This document shows positions 43,192 to 50,943 of a stretch of 56,266 nt of DNA, piece by piece. Source of the DNA: Oscillatoriales cyanobacterium (GTDB lineage Bacteria; Cyanobacteriota; Cyanobacteriia; Cyanobacteriales; Microcoleaceae); contig REAP01000007.1 of assembly GCA_004294385.1 (NCBI GenBank), positions 1-56,266 of the forward strand. Direction: 5' to 3'. Position 1 is the stretch's first letter. Each line of letters opens with the position of its first letter. A program made the position numbers and the translations under genes. The notes beneath the pieces were generated by a model. That model was given only the letters and a program-made list of their open reading frames with translations, made no database searches and was not told the origin of the DNA.

Positions 43192-43611
43192 GTGCCAGCA
43201 AGAGACATTTATCATCAAGTTGTCAAACAGGGTCTGATTAAGGCTGGCTGGACAATTACCCACGATCCGTATCCATTGGCTTGGGCGAAGAGAAACCTAT
43301 CGATCGATCTTGGTGCAGAACAGCTATTAGCTGCTGAGAACAACGATCGCAAAATAGCCGTTGAAGTTAAAAGTTTTATCAGAGAGTCTAGAATTGCAGA
43401 TTTAGAGCAAGCTTTGGGTCAATACACTCTTTACTATGACATCTTAAAACGGAAAGAATCAGAAAGACAACTGTATCTTGCAATTCCACTAAATGCTTTT
43501 ACCGAGCTTTTTGAAGGACAAAAATTTGGTCAGATTTTGCTAGATAATAACCGCCTAAATCTTGTTGTTTTCAACCCAAAAACAGAGGAAATAGTACAAT
43601 GGATAGCTTAA
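43192..43611 (+). CDS. xisH: XisH-family protein
   Basis: 139 residues, GTG start after AGAGAGCGATC. Restriction-endonuclease-like fold: PARDIYHQVVKQGLIKAGWTITHDP, Asp39 in SIDLGAE, and IAVEVKSF with Glu58/Lys60. In Anabaena XisH and XisI control excision of the fdxN DNA element by XisF. They are, however, widespread in cyanobacteria without any element. xisI overlaps by 13 bases. There is no sign here of a nif element. Confidence 0.92.
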   Translation: MPARDIYHQVVKQGLIKAGWTITHDPYPLAWAKRNLSIDLGAEQLLAAENNDRKIAVEVKSFIRESRIADLEQALGQYTLYYDILKRKESERQLYLAIPLNAFTELFEGQKFGQILLDNNRLNLVVFNPKTEEIVQWIA

Positions 43612-43967
43612 ATACTTATCGCCAACTTGTTAAGCAGCTCCTGACTGAATACGCTGAGATTCCCGTTTGTGAAAGTGGGACGCAAAACGCCACAATTTTT
43701 GATTTGGAAAATGACCACTATATGTTAATAAATATAGGTTGGTTTAACGACCAGCGCATTCACCATTGCGTGATTCATATTGATATTATTGACTCTCAGG
43801 TGTGGATTCAAGCAAATAATACCGATCGCCTGATTGCTGAGGAGTTAGTTGCAGCGGGAATTCCGGCTAAATCAATTGTTTTGGGGCTTCAACCGCCTGA
43901 TGTTAGACCTTATACTGCTTATGGAGTTCCTTGTAGGGAGCAGCAGCGAGAATCCTTGAAAGTATGA
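43599..43967 (+). CDS. xisI: XisI-family protein
   Basis: 122 residues. TYRQLVKQLLTEYAEIPVCESGTQNATIFDLENDHYMLINIGWFNDQRIHHCVIHIDI, then GLQPPDVRPYTAYGV identify XisI. Starts inside xisH (13-base overlap), so the two proteins are made together, as in a toxin-antitoxin pair; some authors treat XisHI like one. A GATCGC-rich gap of 160 bp follows. Confidence 0.92.
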   Translation: MDSLNTYRQLVKQLLTEYAEIPVCESGTQNATIFDLENDHYMLINIGWFNDQRIHHCVIHIDIIDSQVWIQANNTDRLIAEELVAAGIPAKSIVLGLQPPDVRPYTAYGVPCREQQRESLKV

Positions 43968-44127
43968 TGGAGTGGAAGGGATTTGAATGGGAGGGCGATC
44001 GCACTTCAAAAACCTTTAAAGCAGGCGATGGGAGAAGGTTGTAGAAAGGCGGGGGTGAGAATGTGCGATCGTATTTGGAGGACTCGAAAAAAAGTGATAA
44101 AATAGAGTTGAGCAGTAAACAAAATCC

Positions 44128-44352
44128 ATGCCAAGGAAAATTAGAGAGTTGAAAGTTCAGATTGCGCGTGAAGGTTTTGTTTATCTACCCAAGCGCGGCA
44201 AAGGTAGCCATGAGCGTTGGCGACATCCAAGGCTCAAAAAAACGCTGACAATTCCCGGCAAAGATGGAGATGATGTGGCACTCTACCTAGAAAAGCAGTT
44301 AGCACAGTTATTAAGTGAGCTGAATGAGTTAAGGGAGGGCGAGGATTTATGA
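44128..44352 (+). CDS. hicA: HicA-family toxin
   Basis: 74 residues. Double-stranded-RNA-binding-like fold with the catalytic His28 in KGSHERWRHP and a LTIPGK end strand, the HicA mRNA interferase signature. The C-terminus (YLEKQLAQLLSELNELREGEDL) is longer than usual. HicB follows with a 4-base overlap. AGCAGTAAACAAAATCC precedes the ATG, with no strong ribosome site. Confidence 0.85.
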   Translation: MPRKIRELKVQIAREGFVYLPKRGKGSHERWRHPRLKKTLTIPGKDGDDVALYLEKQLAQLLSELNELREGEDL

Positions 44353-44570
44353 GTCGATACAGTATGATTGTTCAATGGTCTGATGAAGATCGGCTTTTTC
44401 TACTCACGATTCCAGAGTTTGCCGATCGCGTGGTGATGCCTTGCACTCACGGTGAAACTCGCGAGCAAGCAATTCATAACGGCGAAGAAGTGATTGAAAT
44501 GTATTTGGAAGCTTGGCAAGCAGAAGGTGAATCTATCCCTGAACCTAGTATGCTTCAAATTGCTTGTTGA
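44349..44570 (+). CDS. hicB: HicB-family antitoxin
   Basis: 73 residues. YSMIVQWSDEDRLFLLTIPEFADRVVMPCTHGETREQAIHNGEEVIEMYLEAW is the partial RNase H-like fold of HicB. It lacks the extra C-terminal DNA-binding domain found in longer HicB proteins, so autorepression may come from the fold alone. Coupled to hicA through ATGA. Confidence 0.85.
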   Translation: MSRYSMIVQWSDEDRLFLLTIPEFADRVVMPCTHGETREQAIHNGEEVIEMYLEAWQAEGESIPEPSMLQIAC

Positions 44571-44810
44571 ATGCTATTGTAAAACTCTATTTGTGTGGTG
44601 GAGGAAAAGAGGGCGATCGCACTTTCTACTTCTTCTAATGCTTGCAGACTACCGACTTCCCAAGCGTGAGCGATCGCATTGGGGATGATTTGGGCTATCG
44701 AATTTCAAACACTTTCAAAGCAGGCGATGAGAGGTGCGATCGCCTTCAGCAAATTCCATTAAACTTGAGTAAAATAAGACAGCCATCATCTCCACAAAAC
44801 CTAACTCACC

Positions 44811-45023
44811 ATGCAAACTTCAACATTTGACAGTATTTTAGACGAGATCGAAACCTTGTCTATAGACGAACAAACTGCTTTACTTGTCATCATGCACCGG
44901 AGACTTAGCGATCGCCGTCGCACCGAAATTGCTGCTAACATTGCACAAGGAAAACAAGACTATCAATCTGGAAAGGTGTTTCGAGGTACAGTTAATGAAG
45001 CGATCGCGGAGCTAAACCGTTGA
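44811..45023 (+). CDS. Small antitoxin-like protein (RelB/addiction-module type)
   Basis: 70 residues: FDSILDEIETLSIDEQTALLVIMHRRLSDRRRTEIAANIAQGKQDYQSG, then FRGTVNEAIAELNR. This is a common cyanobacterial type II antitoxin form that normally precedes a RelE-type toxin with an overlapping start. Here the toxin is cut short (45020-45112), so the antitoxin stands alone in function. Confidence 0.7.
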   Translation: MQTSTFDSILDEIETLSIDEQTALLVIMHRRLSDRRRTEIAANIAQGKQDYQSGKVFRGTVNEAIAELNR

Positions 45024-45112
45024 AAGTTATCACCACCTTTGCTCAATCATTTAAACGTGCCTACAAAGCCCTCATTCATCAAGCATTTCACTGTAATGGC
45101 ACAAAATCATAA
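45020..45112 (+). pseudogene. Truncated RelE-like toxin
   Basis: Begins TTG in a 4-base overlap with the antitoxin. LKVITTFAQSFKRAYKALIHQ is the usual first helix of a RelE-family toxin (K-x-F-x-R-x-Y-K-A-L), but after ~20 residues the frame leaves the family and stops at 45110-45112. The break is close to 45085, where the convergent substrate-binding gene (45088) begins its 3' end, so the rest of the toxin was lost in a rearrangement at this join. Confidence 0.7.
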
Positions 45113-46644
45113 CCAGTACCAGAACGAGAATTTTCATCGCGAATAATTTTCACCAGTTGAATAGGCCCATTGCGATCGCCTGTTTGCAAGAAATTCACTA
45201 CTCCCGAAGCACCTTGAGCAGAGAAATTAGTTGCTGAAAGTGCTTTTTGGACACCACTGCGAGTGGGATTTTGTTGCAAAGCAGCAATCAATGCTTTAGT
45301 TGCATCATAAGCCATTGCGCTGCGCCAGTTGACATCTGCACCCCAGAGGCGATCGGCATTTTTAGTAAACTCAGCTTGAGAGTTTGCTTCTCCATGCCAT
45401 GATACCGCTACCACCATATCAAGAACATTATCCTTACCCTGTTCTAAAGTATCTTTCTGGTAGAGACTATCTCCTCCCAGTAGTCGCAACCGACTTGGCG
45501 TAACTCGTGCTACTTTTAATGCTTGATCGCGGTATTTAGAACTTGGAAATAAGGCAACGACTTCTGCTCCCAGATTCATCGCTTCTTCAAGATTATCTTT
45601 AGCTTTGAAGGTGGAGCTTGCTAAATCAAACTTTTTTACTATTTTTCCTTGTTTATTCTGGAGAGCAGTTGTAAACTCCTCCGTGAGGGATTTGCTATAG
45701 TCACTGTCAGAATTAAAAAATATAGCTGCTTTTTGCCATCCTTGAGTAGTCATGTATTGACCAAGGGATTCACCTGCTAACTTATCATTCGCTACTGTAC
45801 GGAAAACATAATTGCCAAAACCAGAAAGTTTTATAGATGTGCTAGTCGGTGAAATGACTACAAGCTGACCTTTTTGGTAAACTTTTGCAGCTTCTAGGGT
45901 TGCATCACTACCAAAATGACCAACCACACCCAATACTGATGATTTTTTTACCACAGCATCAGCAACTTCAGATGCTACCTGGGGATTATTCTCATCATTA
46001 ATAATGATCGCTTTTAAAGGTATACCTTTAATACCACCAGCTTGATTGATTTCATCCTGTGCTTGTGCAGTACCCCGCAGGATTTCATTAGCTATATCTG
46101 TATTGTGTCCAATGGGTACTGCTACAGCAATATTGTGAGATATTTTATTACCAATCCGGGCATTGTTCAGATAAATCAAAGTTTCTGGATCGTTCCGATT
46201 AATTTTCCGGGATGTGTCTAGTGAGTTAACAGCAGTGGTAAAATCTCCTTTGGCATAAGCTACAGCCCCAGCCCGCTTGTTAATAGCTTCTTTGTTGATA
46301 ATTAATACTTTCTCTCCACCACTTATACGTTCTTGCTTGGATTGGCTTTGAGGTTTAACAAGAGGTGTTTGAACCATAGGAAGCTGAGCTAAAGACTTAT
46401 CATTATCACGCAAAATAGTGCGCTCATGGCTAGGACTTAAGTTAGTTTGATTAATACCTGATTTTGAACTCCAAGTAGAGACAAGGTAAAACATTCCTAT
46501 ACCAGCGATCAGAAGCATTACAAATCTTCCCACCTTATTCTCCCAGATCGGAGTCAGTATTTTCGAGAAAACAAATCCAAATACAGTTATACAGAACCAG
46601 AATATACCTGCGATTACGGCTCCAAAAGGATTTTCATCCATCAT
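45088..46644 (-). CDS. Membrane-anchored ABC-type substrate-binding protein (branched-chain amino acid type)
   Basis: 518 residues. Two membrane helices near 10-28 and 42-58 with the positive loop KILTPIWENKVGR between them place both ends outside. A short repeat-like helical part (INKRAGAVAYAKGDFTTAVNSL...NDPETLIYLNNARI) reads as a TPR-like piece. Residues ~170-515 are a Peripla_BP_6 domain (NIAVAVPIGHNTDIANEILRGTAQAQDEINQAGGIKG..., GHFGSDATLEAAKVYQKGQLVVISPTSTS). No permease or ATPase gene is near. It may thus be a sensor, not a transporter. AT-rich. Confidence 0.85.
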   Translation of the reverse strand: MMDENPFGAVIAGIFWFCITVFGFVFSKILTPIWENKVGRFVMLLIAGIGMFYLVSTWSSKSGINQTNLSPSHERTILRDNDKSLAQLPMVQTPLVKPQSQSKQERISGGEKVLIINKEAINKRAGAVAYAKGDFTTAVNSLDTSRKINRNDPETLIYLNNARIGNKISHNIAVAVPIGHNTDIANEILRGTAQAQDEINQAGGIKGIPLKAIIINDENNPQVASEVADAVVKKSSVLGVVGHFGSDATLEAAKVYQKGQLVVISPTSTSIKLSGFGNYVFRTVANDKLAGESLGQYMTTQGWQKAAIFFNSDSDYSKSLTEEFTTALQNKQGKIVKKFDLASSTFKAKDNLEEAMNLGAEVVALFPSSKYRDQALKVARVTPSRLRLLGGDSLYQKDTLEQGKDNVLDMVVAVSWHGEANSQAEFTKNADRLWGADVNWRSAMAYDATKALIAALQQNPTRSGVQKALSATNFSAQGASGVVNFLQTGDRNGPIQLVKIIRDENSRSGTGYDFVPLQ

Positions 46645-46674
46645 ATATCTCCTATGTGTATTTTTTGATATAAA

Positions 46675-47919
46675 TTACTGGAAAAGAGGTTGAATTTGTA
46701 GCTCTTTTTGTAAGCGGTGGTTCAAATCTATAAAAGCCGTTTCTGCCATTTTATCAAAAATTTCCTTGTTAGAAGATCCTTCGTCCACAGAAAAGCTGTC
46801 AGCAGGAAAGGATGAAAATTGAATTTTTCTAACAGACGTTTGATTGATAGAAATATTAATATTCCAATCTACTGCAATTCCCCTAAATCCCTGGCTCAAT
46901 TGAATAATTCCTTGTTTAGCATATGTAGATTCTGTATGTTTTACAACATAAGAAATATCAAAAAATACGTGTCTTTTATTAGCCAACTCTCCTTTGATAA
47001 AAAAGAAAACATCGTTGGATATGATTTGAGAAAAGCTATGGTTTAATTGTTGTACAATCAGGTTTTCTAAGTTGTCTAAATTTTCAGACAAGAAATTTTT
47101 GTAAGGTGAAAAAAGCGTAAATTGGCTACCTTCATCATTCAAAAATGTTATGTCATCCCGATCGAGTTCATTCCTCAAGTTAAAAGAAACGTATAACTCT
47201 CTTTTTTGGGCATTTTTTAAATATGTTAGAATTGCTAAGACTGTTCGATCGCTCCCACCAGACTCAACATACTTTTCTATAGCTTTTTTGAATTTCTCCC
47301 TAACTTTTACGTATTCTGATAAGCTAGGAATAGAAATTAACAATATAATAATCGCTCCTATCCCGAACCAATGAATGATTCTGGCAAACCAAAGTTGACC
47401 GTAACTCGAATAGTATGCAACTTGGAATCTTACTTCAGGTACAGCAGAAGGGCTAGATGCCTTTAATTCTTTGCCTATAGCTAAAGTGGCTGGAAAACGA
47501 ACTACTATATATTCCTTAAAATTTTTTGTTTCTTGGTTCGCTGCGATTATGAGTGTTGGTGTGATTTCATACACCTGAGATGTAGTTGTTTGATTACCAT
47601 TTTTCTCTTCATACTGTGTCAAATTTACTGTAGCATTACGCCCTTTAACTTTGAGCTTATTTGAGACATCTACTTCCCAGTCATTGAGAATAATTTTTTC
47701 TATCCCTGGCTTTAGTTTAACGTAGCGATCTCCTCCCGTATCGAATCTCAACAAAAATGATCCTTCAACCGCCTTAGACTCATTGCTAACGAGTTCGATA
47801 TCTACTGTTGTATTTCTATTCACTTTAGAACAGCCGGAAACAGCAATTAACATCATTACTGTAATTGACGGAAATATCCAAAGTTTAATTTGTTTGAGCA
47901 TTACTGACTTCATTATCAT
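46675..47919 (-). CDS. Lipoprotein-like membrane protein of unknown function
   Basis: 414 residues. Signal with lipobox VMMLIAVSGC (Cys30), an ~140-residue beta-rich exported part (FLLRFDTGGDRYVKLKPGIEKIILNDWEVDVS...), a second hydrophobic segment near 180-200 (IIHWFGIGAIIILLISIPS) and a ~210-residue charged cytoplasmic part (LNHSFSQIISNDVFFFIKGELANKRHVFFDISYVV). I do not recognise it. It lies between two substrate-binding proteins on the same strand and is likewise AT-rich. In-frame ATGs at 47913 and 47901 are alternative starts. Confidence 0.65.
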   Translation of the reverse strand: MIMKSVMLKQIKLWIFPSITVMMLIAVSGCSKVNRNTTVDIELVSNESKAVEGSFLLRFDTGGDRYVKLKPGIEKIILNDWEVDVSNKLKVKGRNATVNLTQYEEKNGNQTTTSQVYEITPTLIIAANQETKNFKEYIVVRFPATLAIGKELKASSPSAVPEVRFQVAYYSSYGQLWFARIIHWFGIGAIIILLISIPSLSEYVKVREKFKKAIEKYVESGGSDRTVLAILTYLKNAQKRELYVSFNLRNELDRDDITFLNDEGSQFTLFSPYKNFLSENLDNLENLIVQQLNHSFSQIISNDVFFFIKGELANKRHVFFDISYVVKHTESTYAKQGIIQLSQGFRGIAVDWNINISINQTSVRKIQFSSFPADSFSVDEGSSNKEIFDKMAETAFIDLNHRLQKELQIQPLFQ

Positions 47920-47928
47920 TATTTTTAC

Positions 47929-48756
47929 TTATCTGCTCTTGCAATAGTCAAGCGTTCCCTTTAAATAAGACCTGAACCCTCCAAACCAAGTCCCCCAAAC
48001 CTGTAGCCCTTGACTGCTGCCAATAAAAGAGTTCACTGTACCTTGCCACTGAGTGTCATTAGTAGGAAGTATCATTCCATAAAAGTCACAGGATAGAGGT
48101 TGATTCGGTACTATCTCAAAAGCACTGAGTTGCACTCCCTGTCTCACAGCTTCTCCTATCAAAAGAATACTATCTCCAGCAAATGCAGTAACTTGACCGT
48201 TCATTGCAGCACTTACACCCTCACTTCTTTCAGAAAACTGCTGTATTTCAGCTTCAGAATATGCTTGGGTAACTGAACGTATATTGGTTGAGCCTCGAAG
48301 TACACCAAGCCTCGCATTTTTCAAGCTAGTATTTTTGTTAGCAGCCCTTACAATAAATTGCGTCCCCGTGACAAAAAATGGATCTGAATATTTAATGTTT
48401 TCCTGTACTTCCTTTTCTCGACTAATTGTATTGGGGCCACACTCAATATGTACCGTCCCATCTCGAACTATTCCCTCGCGGGTTGAGAGCGTAGATGTAA
48501 CGGCTCTGACACTAATAGAAGTATTCATTTGTTTGCTCAAACTGCTTGCTAGAGCATTGGCAAAGCCTGCACAATAGCCTGTCCAATTTCCTGAACTTTC
48601 ATAGCCAAAAAACACAGCATCTTTTCTGATCCCAACTTTTAAAACTCTTGTTTGCTGAATTTCTTGCAAAACAGTCAGCGCCCAGCTTGCCGAAGGAAAC
48701 AGGACTGTACATATAATGCTAGATGTTAGAAATATCAGTTTTAATCGTTTATTCAT
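47929..48756 (-). CDS. Periplasmic amino-acid-type solute-binding protein
   Basis: 275 residues. Signal peptide (LIFLTSSIICTVLFPSASWA) then SBP_bac_3: VLKVGIRKDAVFFGYESSGNWTGYCAGFANALAS, then IKYSDPFFVTGTQFIV, ARLGVLRGSTNIRSV and AFAGDSILLIGEAVRQ. The usual ligand-gripping Arg is replaced by VAA-type context, so the ligand is open. First gene of a three-gene minus-strand run with no permease. AT-rich. Confidence 0.85.
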   Translation of the reverse strand: MNKRLKLIFLTSSIICTVLFPSASWALTVLQEIQQTRVLKVGIRKDAVFFGYESSGNWTGYCAGFANALASSLSKQMNTSISVRAVTSTLSTREGIVRDGTVHIECGPNTISREKEVQENIKYSDPFFVTGTQFIVRAANKNTSLKNARLGVLRGSTNIRSVTQAYSEAEIQQFSERSEGVSAAMNGQVTAFAGDSILLIGEAVRQGVQLSAFEIVPNQPLSCDFYGMILPTNDTQWQGTVNSFIGSSQGLQVWGTWFGGFRSYLKGTLDYCKSR

Positions 48757-48832
48757 TATTCTGTATTAATACCTGTGGATCACTGCTCGCTAGCTATTAG
48801 TAAGATAATTTACCAACTCGATCTCATCTTTG

Positions 48833-48868
48833 TCAGTGATAAAAAGTGATAAAAAGTGATAAAAAGTA
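48833..48868. repeat. Tandem AAAAAGTGAT units
   Basis: About three 10-base AGTGATAAAA units in a row at the upstream end of the solute-binding cluster, possibly within its promoter region. Confidence 0.7.
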
Positions 48869-48961
48869 AGGACTTTCCCCAAATTCCCGAAAAATCCCCT
48901 CTCAGGTAGATGCCCCTAGAGTTAAACTCTTCTAAATAACCCCTCTCACAACCCAACTTCC

Positions 48962-49822
48962 TTGGCCTACGACAACACCTGCAAATATCTAGCAGAAAAA
49001 TTCCCCGCCGCCTTCGTCCACTGGCTACTACCAATAGACGAACCCACCGACATTCAGGTACTCAAAACCGAACTAATTCAAGAACCCATCCGAGCCGATT
49101 CTCTCGTTTTCCTGCAAACGGATAACCAAATCCTACATCTAGAATTTGAAACCAGACCCTACTCCGACCCGCCGATCGCCTTCAGAATGCTAGACTACTA
49201 CATCAGGCTCAAACGGCAATACTCCTGTGACATCAATCAAGTAGTAATTTTTTTGCAGCAAACAGCCTCAGAACAAGTTTTTGTATCCGAGTACACAGAC
49301 ACAAACACCCAACACGGCTATCGAGTTATTCGTCTTTGGGAACAAGACCCCGCTTTACTGCTGTCCGTCCCCGGCTTGCTCCCACTGGCGACACTATCCC
49401 AAACCAACTCGCCGCGAACTTTGTTAGAGCAAATCGCTACTCAGATTGCTACAATAGAAGAACCTACTCAGCAAGCGGATTTACTCGCTTGTACCCAAGT
49501 GCTCGCAGGTTTGAGATTTGAAAAAGACTTAATCAGACAACTATTTAGGAAAGAAACTATGCGCGGTTCTGTGATTTACCAAGAAATTCGCGAAGATGGC
49601 CTCCTTGAAGGAAGACAACTAGGCCTCCTTGAAGGAAGGAAAGATGAGGCGCTGTCGTTCCTCACTCGCCAGTTGACTCGACGCATCGGTTCGATCGCAC
49701 CTGAAACCCGCGAGCAAATTCAGACTTTATCCGTAGAAGAATTAGAGGATTTAGGAGAGGCGCTGCTGGATTTTTCAGAAGCCTCAGATTTAACCAATTG
49801 GTTGAATGAACATCAGCCTTAA
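48962..49822 (+). CDS. Rpn/PD-(D/E)XK-type transposase-like protein (DUF4351 tail)
   Basis: 286 residues. YDNTCKYLAEKFPAAFVHWLL, then ADSLVFLQTDNQILHLEFETRPYSDPPIAFRMLDYYIRL is the Rpn/YhgA nuclease-like family (Asp46-like, E-x-E in LEFET). The C-terminal third has repeated GLLEGRQLGLLEGRK and a DUF4351-type end. Homologues normally start MYDNTCK at this point; here the codon before AYDNT is TTG with no ribosome site, so the start is either a weak TTG or the gene is losing its start. Role: recombination-promoting or nuclease-type; uncertain. Confidence 0.75.
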   Translation: MAYDNTCKYLAEKFPAAFVHWLLPIDEPTDIQVLKTELIQEPIRADSLVFLQTDNQILHLEFETRPYSDPPIAFRMLDYYIRLKRQYSCDINQVVIFLQQTASEQVFVSEYTDTNTQHGYRVIRLWEQDPALLLSVPGLLPLATLSQTNSPRTLLEQIATQIATIEEPTQQADLLACTQVLAGLRFEKDLIRQLFRKETMRGSVIYQEIREDGLLEGRQLGLLEGRKDEALSFLTRQLTRRIGSIAPETREQIQTLSVEELEDLGEALLDFSEASDLTNWLNEHQP

Positions 49823-49875
49823 TTGCTAAGATATAGCCTCTTATATTAATTTAATGGGTCGTTGCACATATCTCG

Positions 49876-49968
49876 ATCCCCCTAAATCCCCCTTAAGAAG
49901 GGGAGTAGGGGTTGACTTTGAGAAGAGTCTTGTCCCCCCCTTCTTAAGGGGGGCTAGGGGGGATCGGG
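49876..49968. repeat. Long palindrome GATCCCCCTAAATCCCCCTTAAGAAGGGG ... inverse
   Basis: GATCCCCCTAAATCCCCCTTAAG pairs with CTTAAGGGGGGCTAGGGGGGATC around an AAGAGTCTTG-type loop. This is the intergenic form of the units that have entered mutL and the fructosamine-kinase-family gene. Confidence 0.85.
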
Positions 49969-50043
49969 TTCTATGCAGCATCATAAAAAAATGGTATTAT
50001 TGTCAAAACTTCACCAGATATATACTTTAAGGAAACTTAAGCC

Positions 50044-50850
50044 ATGACCGTTGATGAAGCAATCGCGATCGCAGAAACAGTCCTTGATGGCGAAGGCTTA
50101 AACGACGTGCAAGAGCTCATCTTTAGACAATGCTGGGAAGGCCGATGTTCCTATGAGGAAATTTCTCAACTCTCTCAATATAATGATGAATACATAAAAG
50201 CGCTGGCGGCTAAACTCTGGAAACAACTCTCAGAGGCTTTTGATGAAAAAGTAAAAAAAAGTAATTTACGCTCTGTTTTTAAGCGATACTTACGGCGACA
50301 TCAAGTGACATTACATCGAACTCAAGTTATTGGAGTTAATCTCAGCGGTGCTAATTTAAGTGGTGCCAGATTATCATTCGCAAACTTAAGTGAATCTGAT
50401 TCGTCAGCAGATTTACACGGTGCAATTCTATCTGATTATCATACAGTATCAGATGGAATTATTAAGCCTGAAAACGCGCATAACCAGGGAATTTTGTCTA
50501 GCATAAAAGAACGGATTTATCACTGGAACGATCTGCGTTTTCACTGCGAAGAACAAGTGAAAATTGCCGAAGCGCTCGATCGCACTTCCGTCCTTTTCTT
50601 CCCCAACTCCAAAGCCCGCCTCACCACACCCGCAGGCCGACAAAACCAAGAACCAGATTTCCTCATCTTCCACCAAGGCAAATGGGGTATTCTGGAAATA
50701 TGGCATCCAGATACAGAAAAAGATGAAACGCGCGATCGGCTGTTTGCATCTCACGGTATCAGCATCATCCACTATTGCGACGCCCAAAGATGCTGCGAAG
50801 ATGCAGATCGCATTGTCCAAGAGTTTTTAGACATATTGAGTCAGGGATAA
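50044..50850 (+). CDS. Three-part protein: vMAP-like N-domain, pentapeptide repeats, nuclease-like C-domain
   Basis: 268 residues. Residues 1-~80 (TVDEAIAIAETVLDGEGLNDVQELIFRQCWEGRCSYEEISQLSQYNDEYIKALAAKLWKQLSEA) match the N-terminal helical domain of cyanobacterial vWA/NB-ARC-type conflict proteins. A short pentapeptide stretch at ~95-125 (NLSGANLSGARLSFANLSESD) follows. Residues ~150-268 (KERIYHWNDLRFHCEEQVKIAEALDRTSVLFFPNSKARL..., EPDFLIFHQGKWGILEIWHP...) have the strand order of PD-(D/E)xK nucleases, with Glu but Trp where Lys or Asp is expected in the E-x-x position. No NTPase domain. It resembles a cut-down immune-type effector. Confidence 0.72.
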   Translation: MTVDEAIAIAETVLDGEGLNDVQELIFRQCWEGRCSYEEISQLSQYNDEYIKALAAKLWKQLSEAFDEKVKKSNLRSVFKRYLRRHQVTLHRTQVIGVNLSGANLSGARLSFANLSESDSSADLHGAILSDYHTVSDGIIKPENAHNQGILSSIKERIYHWNDLRFHCEEQVKIAEALDRTSVLFFPNSKARLTTPAGRQNQEPDFLIFHQGKWGILEIWHPDTEKDETRDRLFASHGISIIHYCDAQRCCEDADRIVQEFLDILSQG

Positions 50851-50851
50851 A

Positions 50852-50922
50852 ATCAAAGAAACCGGGTTTTTCGCAGTTTTTGGGTGGTGTATCGATGTTA
50901 TCGTAAAAAACCCGGTTTCTGG
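50852..50922. repeat. AAGAAACCGGGTTTTT / AAAAAACCCGGTTTCT inverted pair
   Basis: Member of the AAACCGGGTTT family, between the three-part gene's stop and the S4 gene's stop. As an inverted pair between convergent genes it could end both transcripts. Confidence 0.8.
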
Positions 50923-50943
50923 GCTAAGTTTCTGGGCTATAAA

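Noticed and set aside
43192..43967. Evidence for an fdxN-type excisable element because of XisH/XisI
   Set aside because: No nif gene, recombinase or direct repeat flanks them; the pair is common outside such elements.
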